From Flavobacterium sp. Root901 (GTDB taxonomy: Bacteria > Bacteroidota > Bacteroidia > Flavobacteriales > Flavobacteriaceae): a DNA stretch of 64,000 bases. The DNA is taken from the NCBI RefSeq assembly GCF_001429765.1, contig NZ_LMJB01000001.1:249896-313895 (forward strand), given 5' to 3'. Below are positions 1 through 8,347 of this stretch, piece by piece. Numbering within the stretch: position 1 is the stretch's first letter; each line of letters begins with the position of its first letter. Below the pieces are notes generated by a model. It made no database searches, was not told where the DNA came from, and saw nothing but the letters and a program-made list of their open reading frames with translations. The position numbers were made by a program, and so were the translations under genes.

Positions 1-31
1 TTTTTTCATGTTTATTTATTTTGTTAGTTAT

Positions 32-139
32 GAGGTAAAATTATTCTTAAGGGATTGTTAAAAAAAATATATTATACAAACTGCACAAAATTTTAAACCA
101 ACGACATAAAACAATCAATAATCCGTTACGCGAAAACGT
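32..139 (-). promoter_or_regulatory. Upstream control region of a SusC-type operon beyond the left edge
   Basis: This stretch aligns without gaps to 6190-6297, the region upstream of susC. Long shared blocks include GTTAAAAAAAATAT, TTATACAAAC, AACGACATAAAACA and AAAACGT. On the minus strand it precedes an ATG at 7-9 that reads M-K-K before the window ends, at nearly the same distance as in the susC copy. I infer the 5' control region of a second, similarly regulated transport operon off the left edge. Confidence 0.6.
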
Positions 140-258
140 ATTCGTTTCTATAAAAAGCAGAAAATTTCCCATTTACGACTATTTTATTCTAAAAATTTTA
201 CAATTCTTTAAGAAATTTTTAAATAAAGTAATTATCTAGTAACGTGGAATTTATATAT

Positions 259-303
259 AAAAAATCGCTTCTTCATAATTTTATCAATTAAAAAGAAGCG
301 AAA
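259..303 (-). terminator. Rho-independent terminator after the GH18 gene
   Basis: TCGCTTCTT at 265-273 pairs with AAGAAGCGA at 293-301. On the minus strand the hairpin is followed by a T run. It sits about 35 bases after the GH18 stop and ends the susC-susD-GH18 operon. Confidence 0.75.
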
Positions 304-336
304 AGTCATTAATTTAAAATACTGAAAGTGTGAATT

Positions 337-1362
337 TTAATTCCCGCACATACCCGAGGTCTTAAATTTTAAACTTGTATATTTTTTATGAATTACATCT
401 AGCAACGAATAATCACCAAAGGAATCTTGTGCCAATTCCCAAATCATTATGCCGCCGGTATATTCTGATGCGAATTCAACTTTTTTGGAAATAGTTGGTC
501 TTCCATTATAATATATTTTTCCTATTTCATCCTGATCTGCAAATTGTGATCCTGCTTCAACGATTTGCCCAAATGTAGAACTCGTTACTTCTGAATAAGT
601 AAAATTATATCCATAAAAAGGAACTCCTAAGGTTAATTTTTCGCTTGGAACGTTTTGCTGTTTATGCCAGAAATCGATTCCGCTTTTCGCAAATTCAAAA
701 GAACTGTGCTGTTCCACTTTCGTCGGACTCCACGGTCCTGTACTATCATACGCCATTATGTTTATAAAATCAAATGCATTTAGTGCGGATGCATTTATAT
801 TTGTAAATCTCGTATTATTGGGCAATGCGGCTGTTAATAGTTTTTTGTTATCCATTAAACTCTTTTTTAATTCTACCACAAAACCACTGTATCCTGTTGT
901 GACTGCATCCCATTCGAGATCGACATCAACCCCGTCTAAATTATGATCGGTTACAAATTTTAGAATATTTTGTATAAATGCCGTACGGTTCTCAGGTTTA
1001 TCAATCAATAGCGACCAATTGGCTGCCTGTTCTTCTGAAATGACTCCGCCTGCGAGCGAAATACTTACAACAAGATTTGGATTTACTGATTTTGCATATT
1101 TGACTACAGCATCAATATCACCAGCAAAAACTATATTTCCGTTTTTATCCGGATTTGCAAATGCAATATTCAAATGGGTCAATTTGCAAAACTGAATAGA
1201 AGTTATTTTGCTAAAACTATCTGTCGATAAATAACCAACTACTCTTGCAGTTTTAGTTTTTGAATATTCAGGATCATGTTCTTTCTCATTGGTACAGCTG
1301 TAAACGGAGAAAAGTGAACTTATATAAAAAAGGATGCCTAATAAGGCTTTATTTTTTATCAT
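337..1362 (-). CDS. GH18 family glycosidase lipoprotein (chitinase-like)
   Basis: Predicted surface or periplasmic glycoside hydrolase acting on beta-1,4-linked N-acetylglucosamine polymers or glycans. It is 341 residues long. A hydrophobic signal ends in a lipobox with Cys23. The GH18 catalytic signature DGVDVDLE gives Asp143, Asp146, Asp148 and Glu150 as proton donor. A substrate-binding NIMAYD motif lies at about 201-206, and Trp in GGIMIWEL near the C-terminus fits the barrel's last strand. It is the last gene of a minus-strand operon after susC and susD, 69 bases from susD, so it probably feeds that transporter. Family assignment is firm. Chitinase versus endo-beta-N-acetylglucosaminidase specificity cannot be told from sequence alone. 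Confidence 0.9.
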   Translation of the reverse strand: MIKNKALLGILFYISSLFSVYSCTNEKEHDPEYSKTKTARVVGYLSTDSFSKITSIQFCKLTHLNIAFANPDKNGNIVFAGDIDAVVKYAKSVNPNLVVSISLAGGVISEEQAANWSLLIDKPENRTAFIQNILKFVTDHNLDGVDVDLEWDAVTTGYSGFVVELKKSLMDNKKLLTAALPNNTRFTNINASALNAFDFINIMAYDSTGPWSPTKVEQHSSFEFAKSGIDFWHKQQNVPSEKLTLGVPFYGYNFTYSEVTSSTFGQIVEAGSQFADQDEIGKIYYNGRPTISKKVEFASEYTGGIMIWELAQDSFGDYSLLDVIHKKYTSLKFKTSGMCGN

Positions 1363-1431
1363 AATTTTTTGAATTGAATTAGAATGAAAATATGACCTTA
1401 TCAGGCATAACTTATATATTTAGGATTTTAT

Positions 1432-2955
1432 TTAGTTTGCATCCCACCAAACTTTATTCAGCCAGTCATTTGTTCCTCCCATTCTTGATAAAGCTTCGAG
1501 ATAGTTTTTCTCATTTTTCTGCATCTCATCATTAGGATAATACAAACGTTTTGGTGTAACGCCGCCTGTTTCAGAATCCGGATTTGTTATCGGTATTAAT
1601 ACCGGGAATCCTGTTCTTCTCCAGTTTGAATAAGCTTCAATACTATTAAAAATATAAGTGATCCAAAGCTGTGTTGAAATCTGTTTCATTTCTTGTCCTG
1701 CAGCAAGAGGTTTAGCATTTAAATACGTATCGATCGCAGCCTGAGTTGCCGGTGCCGCTCCATAAATTTCTAATTGTCTGATTCCTGCTTCAACTCCTTT
1801 TTTGTAATAATCTGCAGCAGAACCTGAAACCCAGCCTCTAAATGCAGCTTCAGCAAGCAATAACTGTGATTCAGAATAACTTACATGTAAGAAAGGGGTT
1901 GTTTTTTGCTTGAAGTAAGACTGAATACCAGACGTTGAACTTGCTCCCATTGGAACTTCCCATTGAAAAAGACCTGGTTTTACTCCTTCATAAGGGGTTT
2001 CTCCTGGCTGTAATGGCGCACCCCAGGCAAGACTGCTTGTTGTTTTAGGAGTTGCATACATTGATAATCTTGGGTCTCCGTTATCTCTCAAAAAGTCAAT
2101 AACCAAAGTACTAAAGTGATCTCCGTTTTCATTCCCGACAAGAGCATACGCTAATCCGTTTCCTCTAAAATCAATCGATGCCGGGTCATCATTAAATGTG
2201 GCATCTAAATGACGCATAATACAATTGTCTGCATTGCTTGTAAAAACACCTGCCGCTAAAGCAGCTTTTACTTGTTTTTCAGCTTCTGCCGGTTTAACCT
2301 CAGAAATTCTCATTCCAAGACGTAATCGTAATGTATTAGCTAATTTTTTCCACTTAGTAATATCTCCGCCATAGAACAAATCGCCTTTTACAGATCCGCC
2401 ATTTGCATTCAGTTGATTATTGGCTTCTTCCAAATCATGAAAGAATGAAGTATAAATTTCTTCCTGAGTATCGTATCTCGGTGTTACAATTCCTTTTGAG
2501 AAACCTAATCCGGCCTCTGAATACGGAATATCTCCATAAATATCTGTAATACGCTGTGCAACCATTACTCTCATAATTTTAGCAACAGCATTCATATTTA
2601 CAGCAGTTGGATCTCCATTTGTTTTTTCAAGAATATCGACTACATTTTTTAATTCATTTTGGTAACCATTTCTCCAAAGAGCAGTTGCATAACCGTCATC
2701 TTTTTTGAATTTGCTTCCAAATTCGGTAACGTTCCATGCACCAGCGTAATGCTGCACAAAACCTCCTGAATAAATTAGATTGGTTCTCCACTGATAGAAT
2801 CCGTCACCGGACATACACAATTGCGTAAACGTAAGCTGACCAGCCGGATTTGCAGATAACGCAACCGGATCTTTTTCCAGTTCGTCAAAATTTTCGGTAC
2901 AGCCTACTGAAGTAAACAATGTGAGTGCGGCTATAATTATTTGTTTAAATTTCAT
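1432..2955 (-). CDS. SusD/RagB-family outer-membrane glycan-binding lipoprotein
   Basis: Surface lipoprotein that lids the TonB-dependent SusC channel and binds the glycan. It has 507 residues. A signal peptide ends in SVGC with lipidated Cys19. The helical body and the C-terminal motif AYSNWRRTGFPVL followed by a conserved proline-rich, RLYYPNDE segment match the SusD-like family 2 type (RagB/SusD superfamily). Its start lies 11 bases after susC, so the two are co-transcribed and probably translated as a pair. The neighbouring GH18 gene suggests a GlcNAc-containing ligand, but binding specificity is inference. Confidence 0.93.
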   Translation of the reverse strand: MKFKQIIIAALTLFTSVGCTENFDELEKDPVALSANPAGQLTFTQLCMSGDGFYQWRTNLIYSGGFVQHYAGAWNVTEFGSKFKKDDGYATALWRNGYQNELKNVVDILEKTNGDPTAVNMNAVAKIMRVMVAQRITDIYGDIPYSEAGLGFSKGIVTPRYDTQEEIYTSFFHDLEEANNQLNANGGSVKGDLFYGGDITKWKKLANTLRLRLGMRISEVKPAEAEKQVKAALAAGVFTSNADNCIMRHLDATFNDDPASIDFRGNGLAYALVGNENGDHFSTLVIDFLRDNGDPRLSMYATPKTTSSLAWGAPLQPGETPYEGVKPGLFQWEVPMGASSTSGIQSYFKQKTTPFLHVSYSESQLLLAEAAFRGWVSGSAADYYKKGVEAGIRQLEIYGAAPATQAAIDTYLNAKPLAAGQEMKQISTQLWITYIFNSIEAYSNWRRTGFPVLIPITNPDSETGGVTPKRLYYPNDEMQKNEKNYLEALSRMGGTNDWLNKVWWDAN

Positions 2956-2966
2956 AATTTCTTTTT

Positions 2967-5900
2967 TTAGAATGCAACTTTAATATTAAAACCGTACGAT
3001 TGTCTAAATGGCAATGAACCATATTCAAAACCTTGTCCGTTTCCAGAAGTATACATTGATTCCGGGTCAATATTTGGAAGATCTTTATTGAAAGTCAACA
3101 GGTTCCTCGCAAATGCCGAAACATAAATTGAACTTATTTTAGAATCTCCAAAAACACTTGATGGAATTGTATATCCTAAACTCACCTCTCTTAATTTCAC
3201 ATAAGATGCATCGTAAACAAATGGCGCTGGTGAGTTGTTGAATACTGTATTCCAGTAATCCTGAGGATTAATTGGTTTTGTATTTTTAACATAAACCGGA
3301 TTTGCAGCTGTACCTGTGTTTACCACACCTTCGGCAACATAACCCGCTGTCGGAACCCATGTAGACTGGCTAAAGTTTGGATCGTTTGCAATTGCTTCTG
3401 CTCTTGCATGGTTGTAAGCATCTCTTCCATCTGTGGTGACATCTAAAAGTCCTTTTGTAGCCGCTAATGAATTGGTCATAGAATATACATCCATTCCAAA
3501 TTTCATATCGATCAGGAATTGAAGTGTAATACCTTTGTATGTAAATCTGTTTGTTAAACCGGCAGCCCAGTCAGGAAGTCCTTTTCCTAATGCTACTTTT
3601 TCATCTGTAAATAATGGCAAACCATTTGCTGCCACTACTTTATCTCCATTTTCATTTCTTAAGAAATCTCTACCCATAATAGTTCCGTACTGACCGCCAA
3701 CCTGAGCCACAACAGCTGCTCCGGCCCAACGAGCTTCAGAAATAGTATAAGTATTAATATCCGGATGCAATGAGATAATTGAGTTTTTGTTTTTGGAGAA
3801 GTTCAAATCAATTCCCCATTCAAAATTATTTGTTTTTATTGGAGTACCGGTTAAGAATACCTCAATACCTTCGTTACGTAATTTTCCGGCATTTACAGAA
3901 ATAAATTCATATCCGGATGTTGCAGATGAAGGTAAATCAAGTGTCTGATCTGATGTATCTTCACGATATACTGTAATATCAGCTCTTAATCTGTTTTTGA
4001 AGAAAGCCGTTTCAACTCCAAACTCAATTCCTGTTTTAGACTGATAAGTTAAATTAGGATTTGGTGCTGCAGTGTTTTTAATGTTTACCACACTCTGTCC
4101 GTCGTAGGAAGAAAATGTCGTATAATTTAATCTATTTTTATATGCTCCCGGTGAGTTTGAAACCTGTGCCCACGATGCTCTCAATTTTCCGTAAGAGAAA
4201 GTATCATTTTGAATATTAAGCGCATCAGAGAATACAAAACCTAATGAACCGGCAGGATAAAAAGCACTTTCATCTCCACTGTAGATCACACTAAACCAGT
4301 CATTTCTTCCGGTAAACTCTGCATATAAATAACCTTTATAATCTAGTTTTGCAGATCCGTAAACTGAATTAGTTCTTGTTTTAGTTTCAACAGGCGCATT
4401 TTCAGTCTTATTAACAAAATTGCTGATATATTCTGTACCCGGTTCGATAATTTTTGTTCCAAATCGTGAGTTTTGTTCTCTTCTGAAATCTCTTCGGGCG
4501 GTACCTAATATTCCTGAAAAAGTCAAGTCGTCTGCCAGTTTAATATCGCTCAAAGTAGCAATGATATCAGTATTCATTTCTGAAACATTGATATTGTTTA
4601 AACCAAGATAACCTTCATCTCTTCCCGGCCATGTACTTCCGGCTGCCATAAAATCTTTTGAGCTGAAAGTATATGTATCTAAACCAGTTCTAAACGTTAA
4701 TGCCAGCCATTTTTTCAGCTGATACGTTCCTGTAACATTTCCTATAAAACGATTTTTTACCGAGGTGTTATGATTTTCTTCTGTTACAAAATACGGGTTC
4801 AATAAATAAACATTGCTGTTCCAGGGATAAATCTGTCCTGTTTCTTCATTTTTATAATTTTTCAGCCAGGCCTGATCAATGTTTGGAGCTAAACCACTTA
4901 ATGAATATCCAACGTTGTTAGGAGAATCTCCTAAAGCTGGTCTGTTATTTGTGTTTTCAGCGATATAATTCACATTGGCATCTAATGTAAATTTTTCTGC
5001 TTTTAATGTCGCATTCAAAGTAGCATCATTTCTTTCTAATCCGGATCCCGGAACAACGTCATCATTTTTAAGGTTATTGAAACCAAAACGAACAAATCCG
5101 CTGTCATTTCCTCCGGAAACAGCAACTCCGTTTGTTGTTGTAAATCCGGTTCTGAAGAAATCCTGAATATTGTTTTCTACTCTTGCATAAGGTCTCATTG
5201 AGCCATCAAATATTTTTACCTGCTGTCCTGCTGATTCAGAAAATTTAGGTCCCCATGCATTTGTGGTATAACCATAAATTTCTGTTGGCGCTTTTGAAGG
5301 ATCCGGCAGAGCACCATTTGAACCCGTTCCATATTCTGTTTGATAATCAGAATATTTCGCGTTCACTCTGTCAAAATTTACTCCGCTTGTTAATTCTACA
5401 CGAAGTTTACCTTTACTTCCTTTTTTAGTAGTTATTAAAATTACACCATTCAAAGCTCTTGAACCATACAAAGCCGCGGCAGCTGCTCCTTTAAGTACCG
5501 TTAAACTTTCAATATTGTTTGGGTTGATGCTGGAAATACCATCTCCGTTATCACGGCCGTCAAACCATTTACTTGTTGCTGCCTGGTCATTGTTTAAACC
5601 AGAGTTGTCAATAGGAACACCGTCTACAATGTAAAGGGGCTGATTGCTTTCGCCAATACTGGAAATCCCTCTAATAATAACTCTCGTACTTCCGGCCACA
5701 CCCGTTGAAGGTATAGAGACATCAACACCGGCAACTCTTCCTGATAAGGCGGAAGTTACATTGGTTGTAATAGCTTTATTTAACTGATCTCCTTTTACAT
5801 CCTGAACGGCATAACCCAGTTCTTTTTTCTGTCTCTTAATCCCTAATGCGGTAACAACAACTTCATTTAAATTTTGTGCATCCTGAGCAAGCACAACATT

Positions 5901-6173
5901 TACAGTAGCAGAAGATCCAACTGTTACGCTCTTAGTTTTAATACCTATATACGAAAACAAAAGAACATCTCCCGGAGATGCCTGAATCGTATATATACCG
6001 TCATAATCCGTTTGACTTGCCGTTTTTGTACCCTGAATAAGAATACTTACTCCCGGAAGCGGCAATCCATTTTGATCGCTTACCAAACCTTTGACTGTCT
6101 TTACCTGCGCAACAGACAACTGCGCCGTAAACACAACCATAAGGATTAACATAATTTGTTTCATTTTTATCAT
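2967..6173 (-). CDS. SusC/RagA-family TonB-linked outer-membrane transporter
   Basis: TonB-dependent beta-barrel importer of oligosaccharides, partner of the SusD protein downstream. It is 1068 residues long. After the signal peptide ending near LSVAQ comes a carboxypeptidase-regulatory-like domain (about 25-112, with GLPLPGVSILIQGT), a SusC-type NEVVVTALG box near 104-112, a plug domain with YIVDGVPI, and a long barrel ending in aromatic FNIKVAF. A second ATG three codons in (6164, MKQIM) fits the start spacing of the paralogous control region at the left edge and may be the true start. The gene is divergent from a LytS/LytTR pair, a common arrangement for regulated uptake loci. Confidence 0.95.
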   Translation of the reverse strand: MIKMKQIMLILMVVFTAQLSVAQVKTVKGLVSDQNGLPLPGVSILIQGTKTASQTDYDGIYTIQASPGDVLLFSYIGIKTKSVTVGSSATVNVVLAQDAQNLNEVVVTALGIKRQKKELGYAVQDVKGDQLNKAITTNVTSALSGRVAGVDVSIPSTGVAGSTRVIIRGISSIGESNQPLYIVDGVPIDNSGLNNDQAATSKWFDGRDNGDGISSINPNNIESLTVLKGAAAAALYGSRALNGVILITTKKGSKGKLRVELTSGVNFDRVNAKYSDYQTEYGTGSNGALPDPSKAPTEIYGYTTNAWGPKFSESAGQQVKIFDGSMRPYARVENNIQDFFRTGFTTTNGVAVSGGNDSGFVRFGFNNLKNDDVVPGSGLERNDATLNATLKAEKFTLDANVNYIAENTNNRPALGDSPNNVGYSLSGLAPNIDQAWLKNYKNEETGQIYPWNSNVYLLNPYFVTEENHNTSVKNRFIGNVTGTYQLKKWLALTFRTGLDTYTFSSKDFMAAGSTWPGRDEGYLGLNNINVSEMNTDIIATLSDIKLADDLTFSGILGTARRDFRREQNSRFGTKIIEPGTEYISNFVNKTENAPVETKTRTNSVYGSAKLDYKGYLYAEFTGRNDWFSVIYSGDESAFYPAGSLGFVFSDALNIQNDTFSYGKLRASWAQVSNSPGAYKNRLNYTTFSSYDGQSVVNIKNTAAPNPNLTYQSKTGIEFGVETAFFKNRLRADITVYREDTSDQTLDLPSSATSGYEFISVNAGKLRNEGIEVFLTGTPIKTNNFEWGIDLNFSKNKNSIISLHPDINTYTISEARWAGAAVVAQVGGQYGTIMGRDFLRNENGDKVVAANGLPLFTDEKVALGKGLPDWAAGLTNRFTYKGITLQFLIDMKFGMDVYSMTNSLAATKGLLDVTTDGRDAYNHARAEAIANDPNFSQSTWVPTAGYVAEGVVNTGTAANPVYVKNTKPINPQDYWNTVFNNSPAPFVYDASYVKLREVSLGYTIPSSVFGDSKISSIYVSAFARNLLTFNKDLPNIDPESMYTSGNGQGFEYGSLPFRQSYGFNIKVAF

Positions 6174-6189
6174 GGTTTTGATTGGTTAA

Positions 6190-6297
6190 GCGATAAATTT
6201 ATTGTTAAGGTACTGTTAAAAAAAATATTTTATACAAACGGTCTTATTTTTTAAACAAACGACATAAAACATTCAACATTATGTTTTACGAAAACGT
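6190..6297 (-). promoter_or_regulatory. susC upstream control region, copy of 32-139
   Basis: It aligns base for base, without gaps, with the left-edge region. Conserved elements on the susC strand are ACGTTTTCG at the distal end, TGTTTTATGTCGTT in the middle, and GTTTGTATAA followed by a T-rich run and TTAACA near the gene. I cannot assign a clean TAnnTTTG box. The conservation of a non-coding block in two places argues for regulator binding or a shared leader. Confidence 0.6.
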
Positions 6298-6354
6298 TAT
6301 CCTTTTAAAATAAAATATTAATTGTCTTTTTTTTCAATTTTTTTTTCAAAAGAA

Positions 6355-6385
6355 TTGCGATTTAGCCAGTAATTGTGTAAAGTTG
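6355..6385 (+). promoter_or_regulatory. Candidate promoter of the LytS/LytTR genes
   Basis: TTG at 6355-6357, a 20-base spacer, and TAAAGTTG at 6378-6385 resemble the Bacteroidota -33/-7 pattern with one mismatch in the -7 box. The gene start at 6435 leaves a leader of about 45 bases. Confidence 0.35.
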
Positions 6386-6434
6386 CACAGTAATTACAAT
6401 GCTTTCCAAATAATAATAAAAAGTTAAATAAAAG

Positions 6435-7487
6435 TTGAACGAAATTCGAAAACTAAAATTTGATATAAAACTTCAAAATCATATTTGGTTTTGGGGCTCT
6501 TATTTCACTCTCAACTTTTTACGATGGGGAGCATACTTCAATGATTATCCCTATTCTTTTAAATCTAATTTAATTGAGTTTTCGCTGCATATCCCTTTAG
6601 TCTATTTCAATCTTTTTGTTTTGGTACCTAAATATGTATTAAAACAAAAATATATTACATACACTTTTTCACTGCTGGTAAGTCTTTTTGCGATATATTT
6701 ATTAAAAACAGCGCTTACCTATTATATAGTTTCTGAAAATATCTGGCCCGAGGCAAATCGCGAATATCATCCTTTCGAAATAAATCATATCGTTGCCGTC
6801 TGCATTGGCGAATTGTATGTTCTGGCAATGGCTTCATCGGTTTACCTAACCCTGACCTGGCTTCGCGAAAGAGAAAGAAACAGATCGCTGAGAGAAAATC
6901 AATTCAAAATCAAGCTGAAATATCTTGAAAATCAAATTCAGCCGCATTTTTTTTTCAATACATTAAATAATCTTTATGCCTTATCTCTAGAGTCTTCAGA
7001 TAAAGTTCCGGATGTTATCATCAAACTTTCAAACCTGATGGAATATGTTTTGTATGATGTAAAAGGAACTAAGTTTGTCCCGCTTATAAAGGAAATTGAT
7101 TATATTCAGAATTATATTGAAATTGAAAAACTCCGATTTGAAAATGTAGAAGTTACCATCAATTTAGAATCTAATATTGAAGATGTTGTAGTGCCGCCTT
7201 TAATCTTTATTTCATTGGTCGAAAATGCCTTTAAACATGGCGGAGTCAATAATAATAACTTTAAAATTAAAATCAATTGTAAAGTTATTGATAATAAAAT
7301 GTTAGACTTTGAAATCTTAAATAATTTTGTAATTTCACAAAATGTTAAGTCAAAAGGAGGCATTGGTTTAGTGAACACTAAGAAAAGACTAAAATTAATT
7401 TACAAAAATAATTTCAGCTTAAAAGACAAAATAAAACTGAATTACTATATAATTCGTTTGCAAATACCTATTCATAATGAAAATTAA
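6435..7487 (+). CDS. LytS-type sensor histidine kinase
   Basis: Membrane sensor kinase of the HPK7/8 (LytS/YehU) class, 350 residues. The N-terminal half has about four membrane segments (roughly 20-36, 45-65, 73-98 and 118-142) and no recognisable extracellular sensor domain. The kinase core has QIQPHFFFN with phospho-acceptor His171, an N box LVENAFKHG with Asn264, and a GGIGLVNTKKRL G box near 308-319. The start is TTG. Its 3' end overlaps the response-regulator gene by 11 bases, so the two are translationally coupled. Divergence from susC suggests control of that operon or of the MFS carrier downstream; this is inference. Confidence 0.92.
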   Translation: MNEIRKLKFDIKLQNHIWFWGSYFTLNFLRWGAYFNDYPYSFKSNLIEFSLHIPLVYFNLFVLVPKYVLKQKYITYTFSLLVSLFAIYLLKTALTYYIVSENIWPEANREYHPFEINHIVAVCIGELYVLAMASSVYLTLTWLRERERNRSLRENQFKIKLKYLENQIQPHFFFNTLNNLYALSLESSDKVPDVIIKLSNLMEYVLYDVKGTKFVPLIKEIDYIQNYIEIEKLRFENVEVTINLESNIEDVVVPPLIFISLVENAFKHGGVNNNNFKIKINCKVIDNKMLDFEILNNFVISQNVKSKGGIGLVNTKKRLKLIYKNNFSLKDKIKLNYYIIRLQIPIHNEN

Positions 7488-8178
7488 ATGTGTATTGATT
7501 GATGATGAGCCTCTGGCAATCAAAGTTCTGCAAAATTATTTTAACAATTTTACAGATTTTGAAGTAATCGGCACATTCAATAATTCTCTGGAAGCACTGG
7601 ATTTTATAAACAGTACTGCTGTAGATGCCGTTTTTTTAGACATTAATATGCCCATGATGACAGGTTTTGAATTAATAAGTTTAATCGAAAACAAAACCAA
7701 AGTTATCATTACAACCGCATTTAGAGAATTTGCAGCCGAAAGTTACGATCTTGATGTTTTGGATTATTTGGTAAAGCCTATTCCGCTGCCGAGATTTATA
7801 AAATGCATCAATAAAATTACTACCGAATACAATTTAAAAAACAATATTAAAATTGATGTAACAAAAGGAGATTCTCATATTTTTATTAAAGTTGATAAAA
7901 AGATGATGAAAATTAATATTGAAGAAATTCTTTTTATCGAAGGAATGAAAGAATATATAAAAGTTGTAACTCCCGATAAAACTTATATTACACACAAATC
8001 TTTAACATCATTATCTGAAGAATTACCGGGTGACCGCTTCCTGCGCATACATAAATCGTATGTAATTGCTTTAAATAAAGTAAAATCCATTGAAGGAAAT
8101 CGTATTCAGATCCAGTCCTATACTATTCCAATTGGGAGAAATTACAGTAAAGACGTAAAAAACAGGATTCTCGAATAA
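7477..8178 (+). CDS. LytTR-family response regulator
   Basis: DNA-binding partner of the preceding kinase, 233 residues. The receiver domain has the acidic pair Asp9/Asp10, phospho-acceptor Asp55 in FLDINMP, Thr80 and Lys100 in LVKP. A LytTR DNA-binding domain occupies about 130-233, with EILFIEGMKEYIKV and FLRIHKSYVIALNKV typical of the family. Such proteins bind paired direct repeats upstream of targets. Candidate targets here are the susC operon, its paralogue off the left edge, and the MFS gene. Confidence 0.95.
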   Translation: MKIKCVLIDDEPLAIKVLQNYFNNFTDFEVIGTFNNSLEALDFINSTAVDAVFLDINMPMMTGFELISLIENKTKVIITTAFREFAAESYDLDVLDYLVKPIPLPRFIKCINKITTEYNLKNNIKIDVTKGDSHIFIKVDKKMMKINIEEILFIEGMKEYIKVVTPDKTYITHKSLTSLSEELPGDRFLRIHKSYVIALNKVKSIEGNRIQIQSYTIPIGRNYSKDVKNRILE

Positions 8179-8231
8179 AACTTTAACATTTCTAACTCCA
8201 TATAAATTAACACATTGTTGAATAAATAAGG

Positions 8232-8260
8232 TTGTTCGTTTAAATTTAACATTATTTTCG
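8232..8260 (+). promoter_or_regulatory. Promoter of the MFS sugar transporter
   Basis: TTG at 8232-8234, an 18-base spacer and TATTTTCG at 8253-8260 match the Bacteroidota housekeeping promoter with one mismatch. A transcript starting a few bases later would carry a leader of about 80 bases before the ATG at 8348. Confidence 0.5.
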
Positions 8261-8347
8261 ATCAATAATTTTTTTTTGATTCATGTAACAAATATATTTA
8301 CGGTCTTCAAAAAACAATTTATTAAAAAATTAACCTTAATTACAATT

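Noticed and set aside
5874..6149. Antisense 91-residue reading frame over susC
   Set aside because: It lies on the opposite strand of the well-supported signal-peptide and regulatory domain of susC and shows no protein family feature.
8276..8347. Longer N-terminus of the MFS carrier starting at TTG
   Set aside because: The 24 extra residues are basic and unlike the family start; the ATG at 8348 fits the carrier better.
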